Of a stretch of DNA of 64,000 nucleotides, positions 19,477-28,725 are shown piece after piece. The notes under the pieces were generated by a model that was given only the letters and a program-made list of their open reading frames with translations, was not told the origin of the DNA and ran no database searches. The position numbers and the translations under genes were made by a program. How positions within the stretch are numbered: position 1 is the first letter of the stretch; every line of letters starts with the position of its first letter. The stretch lies in NCBI RefSeq assembly GCF_013364235.1, contig NZ_CP054919.1, forward strand, positions 2,778,328-2,842,327. The letters run 5' to 3'. The stretch is from Kitasatospora sp. NA04385 (GTDB lineage: Bacteria; Actinomycetota; Actinomycetes; Streptomycetales; Streptomycetaceae).

Positions 19477-19908
19477 TCACCACTGCGGCCTCGCCGTGTT
19501 CGCGGGACGATTAGGCGGCGTGGCCGCGGCCTTCTGGCTCGCGTCCAGATCGGCCTGGTTCCAGGTGGTGGCCCATCCGTCATGCGCCAGTGTCATGCGC
19601 TGACGGGTGTCCTGCTCGTGCTCCTCGTAGTTCGCCGCAGTGTGGTCCGCGTTCTGCTGCGCGATATCGATGGCCTTCTGGATGTCCGTCAGGGTTTTGC
19701 TCAGCTCGGTACGCACGTTCTCGTACCGCTTGTACAAGTCCTGCGCCTCCGCGAAACTACCGAACGCCGCCGAGCTGACCCCGCTCGAGCCGTACACCGC
19801 CGAACCCGCAGCACTGCCCTCGAACTCGCTGAGCAAGCCGCGCACTTGGGCCGCGAACGCCCGCAGGTTGTCGACCTCGACCTCGAAGCCGTTGCCGCTC
19901 GTACTCAT
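19477..19908 (-). CDS. Small ESX/WXG100-like protein, cassette A
   Basis: 143 residues, predominantly helical: FEVEVDNLRAFAAQVRGLL, then YKRYENVRTELSKTLTDI and a final helix with NYEEHEQD, which contains a YxxxE pattern. The central WXG turn is not obvious; a glycine/serine turn (YGSSGVSSAAFGSF) occupies its place. Length and helical hairpin pattern fit WXG100-superfamily partners. It is the first gene of a minus-strand run with the large WXG protein (46 bases later) and the mycosin, and the two helical proteins may form a heterodimer. Confidence 0.7.
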   Translation of the reverse strand: MSTSGNGFEVEVDNLRAFAAQVRGLLSEFEGSAAGSAVYGSSGVSSAAFGSFAEAQDLYKRYENVRTELSKTLTDIQKAIDIAQQNADHTAANYEEHEQDTRQRMTLAHDGWATTWNQADLDASQKAAATPPNRPANTARPQW

Positions 19909-20050
19909 GTGTCTCGTACCTCCCCCGTACCTGCCGCCCCGCGCGACTGCCCGCTCGACCGTCTGGGGCCTGAAAGAAAGTTGGCTCCAACCTCTATGTC
20001 TAACACATACGACGGGCGGTCAACACGCCCCCTGGTGGGCGTGGGTGGGA

Positions 20051-20740
20051 TCAGCGGGCGGGGGTGGTGGCGGCGAGGGCCTGGCGGCAGAGGGCGTCGG
20101 CTCGGCGGGTGGTTTCGGGGAGGCGGTAGGAGGGGGTGAGGGCGAGGGTGACGGCGGTGGCTTCGTCGAGGCCGATGCGGTGGCCGACGGAGAGGAAGAC
20201 GGGCTTGACGCCCTGCCGGGTGCGCAGGGCCCGGCCGACGGGGTCGGGGCCGTCGAGGAGGGGGGTCCAGTCGCCGCGGTGGTCGCCGGGGGGTCGGTGG
20301 GTGAAGGTGAAGGGGTTCTTGGCGATGCCGAGGGTGGGAAGGCCGGTGTGGACGCCGAGGTGGCTGGCGAGGCCGAGGCGGCGGGGGTGGGCGAGGCCGT
20401 AGCCGTCGCAGACGACGAGGTCGGGGGTGCGGGTGAGGCGGGCGAGGGCGTCGAGGACGGCGGGGAGTTCGCGGAAGGCGAGGAGGCCGGGGAGGTAGGG
20501 GAAGGCGACCCGGCCGACGGCGGTGGCCTGTTCGACGACGTCGAGGGTGGCGTAGTCGAGGAGGACGGCCGCGGCGGCGACCACGTCGCGCTCGTCGTCG
20601 TAGGCGACGTCGACACCGGCGATCAACGTGCCGGGGCGGCGCGGGGGTTCGGGGCCCTCGGGGACGACCAGGGGGCGCAGGCGTTCCTGTTCGGCGCGGG
20701 CGGCCTCCGCGGTGGCGGGCCAGTCGGCGGGGACGGTCAT
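20051..20740 (-). CDS. nfi: Endonuclease V
   Basis: 229 residues. Asp44 in LIAGVDVAYDD is the first catalytic carboxylate; DLVVCDGYGLAHPRRLGLA holds the second and the minor-groove probe region; LGIAKNPFTF is the conserved third block. The enzyme nicks DNA or RNA near deoxyinosine or inosine, initiating repair of deaminated adenine. The ATG at 20740 has GGGAGCC just upstream. There is no operon partner. Confidence 0.93.
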   Translation of the reverse strand: MTVPADWPATAEAARAEQERLRPLVVPEGPEPPRRPGTLIAGVDVAYDDERDVVAAAAVLLDYATLDVVEQATAVGRVAFPYLPGLLAFRELPAVLDALARLTRTPDLVVCDGYGLAHPRRLGLASHLGVHTGLPTLGIAKNPFTFTHRPPGDHRGDWTPLLDGPDPVGRALRTRQGVKPVFLSVGHRIGLDEATAVTLALTPSYRLPETTRRADALCRQALAATTPAR

Positions 20741-20997
20741 GGCGGCTCCCGGTGGTCGGGGACGGGGAGGGGCCCCTGGGTGGTGTCCGTGGGTGGTGTC
20801 CGTGGCGTTCGGTGCGTTTCCCCGTAGGCACGGTAGCGGGCGGACGGGGGCGGTGCCGGGGGTGGTGGACGGGGCGGCGCGCTGCCGGGGTGTGAGTCCG
20901 TGCGCCCCCCGTGCCCCGGAGTAGGTCAACTCCCGGCGGTTAGGCTGTACTTACTGCTCCCCTGCTCCTGCTCCCTCCGCGCGAAGGGTCGACCGCC

Positions 20998-21357
20998 ATG
21001 CCGCGCCCCGTTGTTCCGTCCCGTGCCGTCACCGCGTCCCGGGCTTCCGCGCTGGTGTCCGGAAGCCGTTTCAGTGCCGTGCAATTGGGCGTCGGCACGC
21101 TGGTCGCGGTGGTCGCCGCGGTGGCGCTGCTCGCCGTGTCCGGGGAGTCGGGGGTGTGGCGGATCACAGTGCTGGTCGCCTTCGCCGTCGCGCTCGGGAC
21201 GCTGTCCGCCGTGCTGCTGTCCCCCACCGCCGCCCGCCGCCGGGCGCAGCGCGTCGCACCGGCCGCCCCGCCCGCCCGATCGGCCGGGGGCGGGCAGCCG
21301 GCCCAGCCCGAACCGACCGCCACCCGGCAGCGCGCGTACGCGCACCAGTCGCGCTAG
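20998..21357 (+). CDS. Small two-helix membrane protein
   Basis: 119 residues with two hydrophobic segments, about 29-47 (VQLGVGTLVAVVAAVALLAV) and 54-74 (WRITVLVAFAVALGTLSAVLL), and a basic, Pro/Ala-rich C-terminal tail of about 45 residues. It probably sits in the cytoplasmic membrane with the tail inside. I recognise no family. Confidence 0.6.
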   Translation: MPRPVVPSRAVTASRASALVSGSRFSAVQLGVGTLVAVVAAVALLAVSGESGVWRITVLVAFAVALGTLSAVLLSPTAARRRAQRVAPAAPPARSAGGGQPAQPEPTATRQRAYAHQSR

Positions 21358-21404
21358 CCGGGCCCGCGGCGCAGGCCGAAGACGAAGACACCGACACACA
21401 CCGG

Positions 21405-21485
21405 ACGCATCACACCGGACGCATCACACCGGACGCGCGAAGGCTCCCGGACGCGCGAAGGTGCCCGGACGCGCAAAGACTCCCG
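21405..21485. repeat. Short tandem repeats between genes
   Basis: CACACCGGACGCAT-type units recur about three times at 21405-21436, then CCCGGACGCG units with a GCGAAG spacer recur at about 21437-21485. They lie between the membrane protein and the convergent RDD gene, encode nothing recognisable, and may form imperfect hairpins that end transcription. Confidence 0.5.
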
Positions 21486-21541
21486 GGCCCGCGGCAGGTC
21501 AACGGCTGCCGCAGGCCCGGGGCCCAGGTGGTGCGCGGGTG

Positions 21542-22228
21542 TCAGGCGGTCGAGACCACCACCGTCTTGGCCGCCTTGTCGTGGATGCACTGCCGGTAGG
21601 GCTTGTCGAAGACGCCGAACAGGCCGTCGACCGCCCACCAGAGGCCGCCGCAGCAGATCAGCGCGGGGACGATGAAGACGGCGGCGCGGGTCCAGGCGGC
21701 CGAGGGGGTGGGGGAGGAGCCGTCGGCGAGCATGGCGACCCGGACCTTCATCAGCTTCTTGCCGAGCGTCTGGCCGTCCCGGCTGAGCATCAGCCCCTCG
21801 TACACCAGGTAGAGCGCGCCGCTGAGCCAGAACGAGCCGACCCAGCCGCTCTGCTCGTTGAAGTGCAGGAACGGGAGCAGCACCACGATGGCGATCACCT
21901 GCACCATCACGTAGTCGACCAGCCGGGCGAGGATGCGCGAACCCCAGCCGCCGAGCGGCGGCATCCCGGGGACGGGGCCGGGGCCGGGCGCGCCGTAGGG
22001 CGAGCCGTACGGGTCACCGGGTCCGCCCGGTCCGGCCGGGCCGCCGGGCGGGGGGCCGTAGCCGGGGGGCGGGTTGTCGTACGGGGAGCCCGGGCCGGTC
22101 GGCGCGCCGTACTGGCCGCCGTAGCCGGGCGGGGTGTCGTACGGGCTGCCCGACGACGGGGGCTGCTTGTCGAAGGAAGGCCGGCCGCCCTCCTCCGGCT
22201 CGGTTCCGGACGGGTCGCTGGTGCTCAT
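21542..22228 (-). CDS. RDD-family membrane protein
   Basis: 228 residues. The first 90 are a Pro/Gly/Tyr-rich cytoplasmic leader (GSPYDTPPGYGGQYG type). An RDD domain follows: the SRILARLVDYVMV helix carries the Arg-Asp signature, then LSRDGQTLGKKLMKVRV. About three to four membrane helices are present. Some RDD proteins are sodium/proton antiporters, but the role of most is unknown. It is the downstream neighbour of a larger RDD gene on the same strand. Confidence 0.82.
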   Translation of the reverse strand: MSTSDPSGTEPEEGGRPSFDKQPPSSGSPYDTPPGYGGQYGAPTGPGSPYDNPPPGYGPPPGGPAGPGGPGDPYGSPYGAPGPGPVPGMPPLGGWGSRILARLVDYVMVQVIAIVVLLPFLHFNEQSGWVGSFWLSGALYLVYEGLMLSRDGQTLGKKLMKVRVAMLADGSSPTPSAAWTRAAVFIVPALICCGGLWWAVDGLFGVFDKPYRQCIHDKAAKTVVVSTA

Positions 22229-22348
22229 GGCACGAGTAGAACACCGCGAATACTACGATGTTGGGATATTTGATCCGTTTCTGTCCGTTTTGCAGGCTTC
22301 CGGACGGTCGGGCCATCCCGGCGGCGACGGCGGCCGGTTGACCCGGCG

Positions 22349-24295
22349 TCAGCCGCGCTCGGCCCGCACCACCCTGGTCCGGGCCGCCCGGTCGTGCCAG
22401 CCGCGCCGGGCCGGGCGGTCCAGCAGCGCGGCGACCGGGCCGAGCAGGACGGCGGTACCCAGCCCGCGCACCAGCCAGCGCACCAGCGACCGGCCGAAAC
22501 CGGGAGCGCCCGTACCGCCCGCGGCGACCACCCGGACCCGGGCCATCCGCTTGCCGAAAGTCTGGCCGGTCCGGGCGATCGGCAGCACCTGGTACAGCAG
22601 GCCGAACACCAGCAGCACCCCGAGCAGCACGCCCACCCGGCCCAGCACCGTCCCGTCCAGCAGCCAGACCTGGCGCTGCCGGCCGGTCATGCTGGCCGCC
22701 AGCGCCGCCTGGTCGATCTTCGCCTGGACGTGCGCCCGTACGGTCGCGGCCAGCGGCACCGCGACGGCCGCGCCGACCACCACCGTGACCGCAGCGTCCA
22801 CCAGCCACGCGAACGTCCGCGCCCCGACCCCCGCGCTCACCTGCGCCGGAGCCGCCGGACGCCGCTTCCCGGCAGCGGGAGTAGTGGCGGGAGCGGAACG
22901 GCGGGCGGAGGAGCCGGTACGGGGCCGCTCCGCGCGGGCCTGCTCGGGACGGGGCTGTTCAGGACGGGTCTGCTCGGGACGGGTCTGCTCGGCGCGGCGC
23001 GGCGGGCGGACCCGCTCACTGGTGACGTGCGCCGCCCGCGGTTCCCGCCCGGGCCGTTCGGCCTCCGGCCCGCCGCCGTCCGCGTCCCCGCCCGCGGGCC
23101 CGGTCTCGACCGGAGCGGCGGCCTCGACCTCGGCCTCATCGGCCTCATCGGTCTGGCCGGACTCCGGGTCGACGCCCCAGGACACCCAGCGCGGCGCCCC
23201 GCCGGTCTCCATCAGTCCGCGCTGCGCCTGCGGATCGGCCCGCCACCCCGAACCGGAGTCGGCCGACCTCGGCTGCGGCAACGCTTCCGCCGCCGACTCC
23301 GACACCGGCTCCGGTTCCGACACCGGCTCCGACGCCGGTCGCCCGGCGAACTGCTGCGACTGCGCGGGCACCGGCACCGGCACCGGTTCGAACAGCGCCC
23401 CGGGCGAGGCCGCCATCCCGACCGAACCGTCCCCGGCCTCGTCCCCGGCGCCGCCTCCGTGCCAGGGCGTCCCGCCGAGCGGCCGGGCGGCCCGCGGCCC
23501 GGACGTCCCGCCCGCGACCGGCTCCGGCTCTGCCTGCACGGGCAGTTCCAGCGGCCGAGCCACGGACTCCGCCTCGCGCGCCTCCGGGCCACCCGCCCCG
23601 GCCACCCGCGCACCGCGCCCCTTCCGCGGTGCGACCACCGCACCGGCCGGCAGCCCCGGGTGGCCGCCACTACCGTCCTCGCTGCCGAGGCGCAGCGCGG
23701 CCGCGGTGGCCCAGGACTCGACCGCGACCGGCTGCAGCCCGTTCCCGGCGACCGCCCACGGGGTCACCTCGGCAGAACCGGCCGCGACCGGACCGGCGGG
23801 ACCGAGCGGACCGGCGGGACCGACCGGCCGCAGCGACTCCACCTGGTGGCGGGGCCGGACCTCCAGCTCCCCCGGCCCGGGCTCGGCCGCCGCACCCGGC
23901 CCCGGAACCGCCCCCGGAACGGCTCCCGGAGCGGCCCCCGCCCCCGGTCCCCCGGCCCCGGGCTCGGGGTGGGCGGGCATGGTGAAGACGGCCTGGGCGC
24001 CGGTCTCGTCGAAGTAGATCGGGCCGGTCTCGACCAGCGGCGCGGCCGGGTCCGCGGGGGCGGCGAAGGTGAGGCCGGGCGGGAGGCTGTAGGGGGGCGG
24101 GCTGAGGTAGCGGGCGACGAAGCGCGGCGGGTCGAGCGGCTCGCCGGGGCCGGGTGCGGGGCGGCTGGTGCCGGGGACCCAGGCGTGGCCGGCCCAGTAG
24201 CGGAGGAAGCCGGGCACCGAGGGGTCGGGGTAGTAGCCGGGTGCTCCGGCGTCCCCGGCGAGGGTCGCGCCGGTGGTGGAGGGCCGGTCCGTCAT
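22349..24295 (-). CDS. DUF2510-RDD membrane protein with long disordered linker
   Basis: 648 residues. Residues 18-45 (PGYYPDPSVPGFLRYWAGHAW) form a DUF2510-type motif, a short tryptophan-containing module common at the N-terminus of actinobacterial membrane proteins. About 400 residues of Pro/Ala/Glu/Arg-rich linker follow. The C-terminal 160 residues are an RDD domain (RTFAWLVDAAVTVV, TGQTFGKRMARVRV). GAAGGAAG precedes the ATG at 24295. It is paralogous in its last domain to the next gene. Confidence 0.8.
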   Translation of the reverse strand: MTDRPSTTGATLAGDAGAPGYYPDPSVPGFLRYWAGHAWVPGTSRPAPGPGEPLDPPRFVARYLSPPPYSLPPGLTFAAPADPAAPLVETGPIYFDETGAQAVFTMPAHPEPGAGGPGAGAAPGAVPGAVPGPGAAAEPGPGELEVRPRHQVESLRPVGPAGPLGPAGPVAAGSAEVTPWAVAGNGLQPVAVESWATAAALRLGSEDGSGGHPGLPAGAVVAPRKGRGARVAGAGGPEAREAESVARPLELPVQAEPEPVAGGTSGPRAARPLGGTPWHGGGAGDEAGDGSVGMAASPGALFEPVPVPVPAQSQQFAGRPASEPVSEPEPVSESAAEALPQPRSADSGSGWRADPQAQRGLMETGGAPRWVSWGVDPESGQTDEADEAEVEAAAPVETGPAGGDADGGGPEAERPGREPRAAHVTSERVRPPRRAEQTRPEQTRPEQPRPEQARAERPRTGSSARRSAPATTPAAGKRRPAAPAQVSAGVGARTFAWLVDAAVTVVVGAAVAVPLAATVRAHVQAKIDQAALAASMTGRQRQVWLLDGTVLGRVGVLLGVLLVFGLLYQVLPIARTGQTFGKRMARVRVVAAGGTGAPGFGRSLVRWLVRGLGTAVLLGPVAALLDRPARRGWHDRAARTRVVRAERG

Positions 24296-24700
24296 TGCGT
24301 CTTCCTTCGTACCGGCACCGCGGCGTGCGGGTGTGCGGACGTGCGTGGGGGAGCCGCGGGCGGAGAGTCGCCGGGCAGTCACAAAGGGTAGTACCTCGAA
24401 CGACCTCGTCCCCCGGGTTCACCGGAACTCGTGAAACGAGCGGGCACACGTGGTACTGCGGGTGCGCCCGGGGCGGCGGGGGCCGTTCCGGGGGCGGGGC
24501 GGAGCCGCGGTCGGGCGGCCCCGGTGTGCCGGTGTTCCCGTCCGGAACAACCGGGGCGGGGCGGAAAAGGTTCTGCGGGGGGCCGCCGGAAAAAAGTTCC
24601 GCGGGAACTCGCGGAACCCGTGTAAGAGTCCGCGCGGCCCGCGCTCTCGGCTGGTGCGGGGGTCGAACGGCGGCCCCGCGAGGCGGAGAGGGTGAGGACG
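24296..24700 (+). other. Intergenic region upstream of an SsgA-like gene
   Basis: 405 bases with no convincing gene. The only marked structure is an inverted repeat TTCCGCG-N6-CGCGGAA near 24597-24616 inside an A-rich patch, which could be an operator or 5' UTR hairpin of the SsgA-like gene. GAGAGGGTGAGG just before 24701 is its ribosome site. Confidence 0.4.
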
Positions 24701-25120
24701 ATGGCCGGGCAGTCGACCGGAGTGGTGGAGCAGGAACTGGAGCTGGAACTGGTGCTGTCGCCGGAGCGCAGCGTCCCGGTGGCGGCGCGGCTGTCGTACG
24801 GGAGCCACGACCCGTTCGCGGTGTACGTGACCTTTCACCTGGACAGCGGGACGCCGGTGACCTGGGTGTTCGCCCGGGAGCTGCTGGTGGAGGGGACGTT
24901 CCGGCCGTGCGGTCAGGGCGACGTGCGGATCTGGCCGACCCGGTCGGGGCGGCGCAGCGTGCTGTGCATGGCGCTGACCTCGCCGGCGGGGGACGCGCTG
25001 CTGGAGGCGCCGCTGCCGACGGTGGCGGCCTGGCTGGAGCGGGCGCACCGGCTGGTGCCGCCGGGCGCGGAGCTGGAGGCGATGGACCTGGACGGTTCAC
25101 TGGCGGAGCTGCTGGCGTGA
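24701..25120 (+). CDS. SsgA-like sporulation/cell-division protein
   Basis: 139 residues of the SsgA-like family, which is limited to morphologically complex actinomycetes. Hallmarks are SVPVAARLSYGSHDPFAVYVTFH, VTWVFARELLVEG, GDVRIWPTR and the acidic end LDGSLAELLA. Members control septum placement, FtsZ recruitment or spore-wall assembly. The length equals SsgB, but I cannot assign a subfamily. ATG at 24701 follows GTGAGG. A second member lies at 36054. Confidence 0.88.
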   Translation: MAGQSTGVVEQELELELVLSPERSVPVAARLSYGSHDPFAVYVTFHLDSGTPVTWVFARELLVEGTFRPCGQGDVRIWPTRSGRRSVLCMALTSPAGDALLEAPLPTVAAWLERAHRLVPPGAELEAMDLDGSLAELLA

Positions 25121-25349
25121 GGGGGCGCGCACGGCCGGTCCGGGCGCGGGTACGGGCGCGGGTACGGGTGCAGGTCCGGACGCGGTGCGGTCCGACCCGC
25201 CCGCCCGGCCGTCCCCCGGAGCGCCCGCCGTCGGGAGGCCCCGGACGCCCGGAGACGGACAGCCGCCCGGACGGCACGGAAACGAACGGCCCGAAGGCGA
25301 AGGGCGGGGAAACGAACGGCGCGAAGGCCAACGACGCCGCCGCCGGGGT

Positions 25350-26762
25350 TCAGCGGGCCGCGGGGGCCTTCTGCGCGCCGGAGCTGTCGAGCCCGTCCGG
25401 GTCGGTGCGCGGGGCGGGGACGCGCACCGGCGGGGCGCCGCCTGCGCGTCGCCGGGAGCGGACCCGGAGCGCGGCGACGGCGAGGAAGCACAGGCCCATC
25501 AGCGGGTAGACGCTCGCCGGGAACTGCTTGAGCACCGACAGGTGCAGGTCGAGGTCGCCCTTGTGCGGGACGATCCACATGGCGAAGGACAGGAAGCCGA
25601 GCAGCGTCAGGCCGAAGATCGGCCGCCAGCGCAGCCGCCGGACGGCGGCGGGGCGGGAGCGCTCGTGCGCGGCCTCGGCGGCGAGCAGCACGAGCACGGG
25701 CACGCACCACACCCAGTGGTGGGTCCAGCTGATCGGGGAGACCAGCACGGCGGTGACCAGGGCGACGCACACGCTCCAGGCGTCGGCGCGCGGCGACCAG
25801 CGGGCGCTGCGGTGCGCCCAGACGGCGATGGAGAGCCCGGCGACGGCGACCAGGGCGGTGGGCAGGGTGGCCACGACGCCGGGGGTCTCGACGTGCAGCA
25901 GCCGGGCGACCGTGCCGCGCAGCGACTGGTTGTCGACGATGACGGTCTTGCCGACCCGGCTGGAGTCGAACATGTACTTCGTCCAGTAGCCGCGGGTGGC
26001 GTCGGGGAGCACCAGCGCGCCGATCAGGAAGGTGCCGACGAAGGTGGCGCCGGCCGTGAGCGCGGCCCGGACCCGGCCGGTGATCAGCAGGTAGACGGCG
26101 AACAGGCCGGGGGTGAGCTTGATGCCGGCGGCGATGCCGATGGCCACGCCCTTGCTGCGGGCGGAGTCGGGGCGGGTGAGGTCCCAGAGGATCAGGCAGG
26201 CCAGCGCGAGGTTGATCTGGCCGTAGCGCAGGGTGGTGAAGACCGGTTCCAGCCAGACGCCCAGTCCGGTGACCAGCAGGACGCCGACCGGGCGCAGGTC
26301 GCGGCGCGGCCAGCCGACCAGTTTGAAGGACAGGTGGGCCAGGGTGGCCAGCAGCAGCAGGTTGGCGCCGGTGACGGCCAGCCGCAGGAACGGGACGCCG
26401 AACCAGGTGGTCGGCACGAACAGCATCGCGGCGAACGGCGGGTAGGTGGCGGGCAGGTTCCACTCGGTGACCCGCAGCGCGTACAGGTCGTGGCCGTCGG
26501 CGACGGCGGCGCCCTCGGCCCGGTAGACGATCATGTCGACCATCGAGGTGCCGGCGAGGTGCCGCACCACGGCGTAGCCGAGCAGCGAGACCAGGGCGAT
26601 CCCGGCGGCCGCCAGCAGCGGGCGCCGGGGGGCGGCGCGCAGGGCGGCGGTGACGGCGGCGCCCTGGCGGACGGGGGCGGTGAGGGCGCGCTGCCAGGCC
26701 GGGGCGGGCGGCCGGGCGGGGCCGCCGGGGGGCGTGCCCCGTTCCGTTTGCACCGTGGTCAC
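25350..26762 (-). CDS. GT87-family polyprenol-linked glycosyltransferase
   Basis: 470 residues from the GTG at 26762 (GGAG seven bases upstream); an upstream GTG at 26810 lacks a ribosome site. About ten membrane helices. The segment MVDMIVYRAEGAAVADGHDLY near the first loop carries the acidic residue typical of GT-C enzymes (DUF2029/GT87), and PPFAAMLFVP and ISWTHHWVW are family motifs. Characterised actinobacterial members transfer mannose from polyprenyl phosphate outside the membrane. The acceptor here is unknown. The C-terminal 35 residues are low complexity. Confidence 0.82.
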   Translation of the reverse strand: MTTVQTERGTPPGGPARPPAPAWQRALTAPVRQGAAVTAALRAAPRRPLLAAAGIALVSLLGYAVVRHLAGTSMVDMIVYRAEGAAVADGHDLYALRVTEWNLPATYPPFAAMLFVPTTWFGVPFLRLAVTGANLLLLATLAHLSFKLVGWPRRDLRPVGVLLVTGLGVWLEPVFTTLRYGQINLALACLILWDLTRPDSARSKGVAIGIAAGIKLTPGLFAVYLLITGRVRAALTAGATFVGTFLIGALVLPDATRGYWTKYMFDSSRVGKTVIVDNQSLRGTVARLLHVETPGVVATLPTALVAVAGLSIAVWAHRSARWSPRADAWSVCVALVTAVLVSPISWTHHWVWCVPVLVLLAAEAAHERSRPAAVRRLRWRPIFGLTLLGFLSFAMWIVPHKGDLDLHLSVLKQFPASVYPLMGLCFLAVAALRVRSRRRAGGAPPVRVPAPRTDPDGLDSSGAQKAPAAR

Positions 26763-27315
26763 TGTGTTGCTCCGTCCGCCGTCGACCTGCGCTGGGCCAG
26801 CAGCCGACACTACCCGAACGGTCGGCGGGCGCCACCGGTCGCGGTCGCCCCGGGCTCCCCTCCTGGGGCTGCCGCCCGGCCGCTGGGGAGAGCGGCCGGA
26901 CGGCGACCCGGCCCGGGGCGGCCGCAGCTCGGGGCCGGTCCGCCGGGAACGGCACGGGCCGCGGCGCGGTCGGCCGGCGGTGCGGTTCCGGCGGCGCGGC
27001 GGCCGCGGTGCCGGTGCGCGCGGTGGTGTCGGTCACGTGCGGTGGCCGCACCGTCCGGTCCGGGGCGCAGCGGCCCCGGTCGCGCGCGTACGGGTCCCGG
27101 GGTGGGACGGACCCCGGTTCGCGTACGTGGTCCGGGGTCGCCGACCCCGGTGCCGGCTGACGTTAGTCGGGGCGGCGGGCCCGGTCGTCCGCACCGGGGC
27201 GGCATGAGGCAGCATTGGCCGCCGCTTAGGACATATTTAAGGGAGGGGCGCGGCACCGAGCTGTCGCCCCCGCGGTAACAGCTCCCGTGCCGGCGTCGTC
27301 GCGTCCCCGGGCCCG
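26763..27315 (-). other. Long noncoding gap between histidine kinase and glycosyltransferase genes
   Basis: About 550 bases without a gene on either strand. An AT-rich island at about 27228-27242 contains TTAAATAT in minus-strand sense, a plausible -10 region for the glycosyltransferase, which would give it a leader of over 400 bases. A stem GACCCCGG/CCGGGGTC and hairpin GGGGTC-GCC-GACCCC lie at about 27108-27160. Nothing matches a known riboswitch. Confidence 0.4.
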
Positions 27316-28725
27316 CTAGTCCTTGCGGATCAGCCGGCCGCTCCGGCGGCGTTGCTGCCGGGGCAGTTCGACTTCGGTGCGGATGTTGATCCGCACCGAG
27401 ACCTCGGCGCCGCCGAGGACGGCCGAGCGCCCGACCAGGACCTCGCCGCCGGTGCCCTCGGCGAGCTTGCGGACGATGTCCAGGCCGAGGCCGGTGGAGC
27501 CCTCGCCGCCGTGTCCGGCGCCGCGGCGGATCGCCGTGGCCGGGTCGGTGATGCCGGGCCCGCCGTCGCCCACCAGGACGGTGACCGCGTCGGCGGTGGC
27601 GACCACGTCGACGGCGAAGGGGGTGCCGACGGCGGTGTGCCGGAAGACGTTGCCGAGCAGCGCGTCGACGGCGGCGGCCAGGTCGCCGCGCTGCACCGGG
27701 ACGGGCGTCGGCTCCTCGTCTCCGGCCAGCTGCCAGGGGCGGCCCTCGTCCTCGGCGAGCGCGGACCAGAACGCGACCCGGTCCCGGATCACCTCGACGG
27801 CGTCGCAGCCGAGGGCGACCGGCGGGGCGTCCACCGGGTCGCGGCGGGCGGTGCGGATGATCTGGTCGACCTCGCGCTCCAGCTGGGAGACCGCGTGCCG
27901 GGTGGCGTCGGCGGCGTCGCCCTCGCCCAGGGCTGCGGCGTTGAGCCGGAGCACGGTGAGCGGGGTGCGCAGCCGGTGCGACAGGTCGGCGGCGAGCTCG
28001 CGTTCGGCGGCGAGCAGGTGGACCACCCGGTCGGCCATGGCGTTGAACGCGTAGGCGGCCTCCCGGAGCTCCTCGGGCGCGCCCGCCGCCTCGCGCCCCT
28101 CGACCGGGACCCGGACGGTGAGGTTGCCGGAGCCGAGCGAGCGGGCGGCGGTGGCCAGGCGGCGGGCGGAGCGGATGATCCGGGTGCCCATCCGGTCGGC
28201 GACCGCGACGGACACCGCGACCAGGGCGAGCGCGACGCCGGAGAGCACCAGCCAGGCGGTGCCGACGCCGCGCGACAGGTCGGCGTCCGGGACGTACACC
28301 TCGACCATGGCGATCCCGCCGCCGTCGACGGCGACCGGCTGCAGCAGCACGTAGCCGCCGTCGACCCGGGCGGTGCCGGCCCGGACGGTGCGGGTGATGC
28401 CCTGGTTGCCGGTGCTGGGCAGCTGGTCGTTCTCGGTGCGGGCGTTGCCGACCGTGATGCCGCCGGGCAGGTGGACGGCGAGCCGGTCCTGGGTGCCGGC
28501 GTCGGTGGAGGCCATGGCCTTGGCGATGGCCTGCTGGTCGGTGGTGATGGCGAGGGCCGGTCCGAGCGCGGCGGCCTGCCGTTCGGCGGCGGTGAACGCC
28601 CGGTCCCGGGCGGTCTGCTGGACCATCAGGCCGAGCGGGATGAGGAAGGCGAGCGCGACCATGACGGTGCCGGCGATGGCGGCCTTGACCATCGCCCAGC
28701 GCAACGAGCGGAGGATGCGCTTCAC
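27316..28725 (-). CDS. Two-component sensor histidine kinase
   Basis: 469 residues from the GTG at 28725, which overlaps the regulator stop by four bases (GTGA). Membrane helices lie at about 13-35 and 170-195 and bracket a roughly 130-residue extracellular sensor. A HAMP linker is followed by the H-box ADLSHRLRTPLTVLRLN, then ALLGNVFRHTAVG (N-box), VGDGGPGI and STGLGLDIVRKLAEG (G-boxes). It should autophosphorylate and signal to the regulator encoded just upstream. The sensed signal cannot be deduced. Confidence 0.92.
   Translation of the reverse strand: MKRILRSLRWAMVKAAIAGTVMVALAFLIPLGLMVQQTARDRAFTAAERQAAALGPALAITTDQQAIAKAMASTDAGTQDRLAVHLPGGITVGNARTENDQLPSTGNQGITRTVRAGTARVDGGYVLLQPVAVDGGGIAMVEVYVPDADLSRGVGTAWLVLSGVALALVAVSVAVADRMGTRIIRSARRLATAARSLGSGNLTVRVPVEGREAAGAPEELREAAYAFNAMADRVVHLLAAERELAADLSHRLRTPLTVLRLNAAALGEGDAADATRHAVSQLEREVDQIIRTARRDPVDAPPVALGCDAVEVIRDRVAFWSALAEDEGRPWQLAGDEEPTPVPVQRGDLAAAVDALLGNVFRHTAVGTPFAVDVVATADAVTVLVGDGGPGITDPATAIRRGAGHGGEGSTGLGLDIVRKLAEGTGGEVLVGRSAVLGGAEVSVRINIRTEVELPRQQRRRSGRLIRKD

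Noticed and set aside
15051..19514. Very long plus-strand open frame opposite type VII cassette A
   Set aside because: Translation is low-complexity antisense; the minus-strand frames encode recognisable mycosin and WXG proteins.
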